7,138 nt of DNA from Candidatus Geohydrothermomicrobium daggyaiense (GTDB lineage: Bacteria; Actinomycetota; Geothermincolia; Fen-727; JACVIW01). The notes beneath the pieces were generated by a model that was not told where the DNA came from, made no database searches, and saw only the letters and a program-made list of their open reading frames with translations. Of the stretch, positions 6,706-7,138 are shown one piece after another. Location of the stretch: NCBI GenBank assembly GCA_015711695.1, contig JACVIW010000122.1, positions 1-7,138 of the forward strand, read 5' to 3'. Both the position numbers and the translations under genes were made by a program. Within the stretch, counting starts at the first letter, position 1, and every line of letters begins with the position of its first letter.

Positions 6706-7138
6706 TTATACTGATGAGATTGAGGATTTAAAGATGGCATTAAAGAAAATAGGTGATTACCTTTGAATTGGACAAGGCGCGCTCGGAGCTGGAAGTCTTA
6801 AGGCGCGAAGCTTCTTTACCAGGGTTCTGGGAAGATCAGGAGAGGGCCAGGCGGAAAATGGCCCTGCTTTCTCGGTATGAGGAAGAGGTTTCAAGATACG
6901 ACAGAATAGCCGACCGTATCTTTGAACTGGAGGAAATGAACAAGCTCGGGATTGAGGAAGATGACCCCTCATTCGAGCAAGATATCCAGGACGGTCTTTC
7001 CGCGATCACGCAGGCTGGCGATGGTCTCCCGCACCTGGGCTGTCTCGCGTACGCCGAGCGCGGCGGTGGGGGAGCTGCCCTCGCGGGCATTGGCGCGGTC
7101 CAGGATGGACACCGGAATAGAGAATCGCATTGTGCTTG
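6695..7138 (+). CDS. prfB: Peptide chain release factor 2 (RF2), 5' part, programmed +1 frameshift
   Basis: RF2 recognises UGA and UAA stop codons and releases the finished protein. The zero frame starts at TTG 6695 and encodes 23 residues ending ALKKIGDYL before TGA at 6764-6766. Skipping T6764 opens the +1 frame, whose product (ELDKARSELEVLRR, then LPGFWEDQERARRK) matches the RF2 N-terminal helical domain, including the conserved xxFWxDxxxA signature. A stop at codon 24 after CTT is where prfB frameshift sites are normally found (codon 25-26 in B. subtilis and E. coli), so this is regulation rather than damage. Low RF2 lets the ribosome slip and make more RF2. About 104 residues are recognisable, to near base 7007. 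The frame stays open to the window end, but beyond that point it no longer resembles RF2. The GGQ and SPF tripeptide regions would lie outside the window. Confidence 0.9.
6751..6767 (+). promoter_or_regulatory. prfB programmed +1 frameshift site
   Basis: The slippery codon CTT (6761-6763) is followed by the stop TGA (6764-6766). Upstream, AGGTGAT (6751-6757) is a perfect seven-base match to the complement of the usual 16S rRNA 3' end (within AAGGAGGTGAT), three bases before CTT. After slippage the tRNA pairs with TTT and reading resumes at GAA (6765-6767). Two departures from the standard AGGGGG-N3-CTTTGAC site are visible. The base after TGA is A rather than C, and the pairing register places the AGG core four bases further upstream than in E. 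coli or B. subtilis. Confidence 0.85.
6969..7130 (-). CDS. Possible N-terminal fragment of a foreign high-GC protein
   Basis: Reading the - strand from ATG at 7130 gives 53 residues to TGA at 6969-6971. Codons from the ATG to about base 6990 are strongly G/C-ending, unlike the rest of the window. The start, MRFSIPVSILDRANAREGSS, resembles the N-terminus of luciferase-like flavin-dependent monooxygenases. The later part (RETIASLRDRGKTV) does not fit that family well and faintly recalls the region after the Walker B motif of ABC ATPases. The last residues run into prfB on the opposite strand and are probably not native to this frame. Only eight bases lie upstream, too few to judge a ribosome binding site. 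It may be a piece of an unrelated genome joined at the contig end. The family assignment is tentative. Confidence 0.3.
   Translation of the reverse strand: MRFSIPVSILDRANAREGSSPTAALGVRETAQVRETIASLRDRGKTVLDILLE
7008..7138. other. Composition-shifted tail, probable rearrangement or chimeric join
   Basis: GC over 7021-7138 is about 67% (79 of 118 bases), against about 47% in the preceding prfB sequence. RF2 similarity in the + frame stops near base 7007: the expected coiled-coil and LRxLLSGEYD-type sequence is absent and replaced by a Gly/Ala-rich string. The better coding signal here is on the - strand. The exact junction cannot be fixed by eye and lies between about 6985 and 7010. Confidence 0.6.

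Noticed and set aside
6764..6766. In-frame TGA in prfB as a sign of a pseudogene
   Set aside because: It sits directly after CTT at codon 24, where prfB frameshift sites normally occur, and the +1 frame continues with RF2 sequence.
1..7138. CRISPR array, tRNA, rRNA, insertion sequence or attachment site
   Set aside because: I saw no regularly spaced direct repeats, cloverleaf-like sequence, transposase or paired terminal inverted repeats in the window.

Overview
The window is a bacterial chromosome segment of roughly 48% GC that reads almost entirely on the + strand. Gene order is: 3' end of a cold-shock protein gene (csp); long-form ribosome hibernation factor (hpf); two adjacent polytopic membrane proteins with C-terminal HD-type domains; secA; and the start of prfB (peptide chain release factor 2). 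The hpf-secA-prfB order is common in bacteria. What stands out is the insertion of two paralogous membrane HD proteins between hpf and secA. I cannot assign the organism. Long-form HPF, a SecA of 843 residues with a Cys-type SEC-C tail, heavy TTG/GTG start use and membrane HD-GYP proteins fit many non-enterobacterial or uncultured lineages.

Layout. 1-157 encodes the last 51 residues of a CspA-family protein. 158-299 is intergenic and holds a weak promoter candidate and the ribosome binding site of hpf. 300-845 is hpf. 846-958 is intergenic with a possible promoter. 959-2656 is an eight-helix membrane protein with an intact HD-GYP domain, a predicted cyclic-di-GMP phosphodiesterase. 2586-4268 is its full-length paralogue, in which nearly all HD-GYP catalytic residues have been lost. 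4174-6705 is a complete secA. 6695 to the window end is prfB, with an in-frame TGA at codon 24 and a CTT-TGA +1 frameshift site.

From the first HD gene onward every gene overlaps the next out of frame (71, 95 and 11 bases), so the four are probably one translationally coupled transcript. Together the genes cover ribosome dormancy, a probable cyclic-di-GMP input at the membrane, the protein export motor and translation termination.

The main points for a second look are the intact/degenerate HD-GYP tandem, the unusual long overlaps, the non-standard prfB recoding site (TGAA instead of the usual TGAC, with a displaced internal Shine-Dalgarno element), and the last ~130 bases. In that tail the GC content jumps to about 67%, RF2 similarity stops, and a coding signal with high third-position GC appears on the - strand, which suggests a rearrangement or chimeric contig end.
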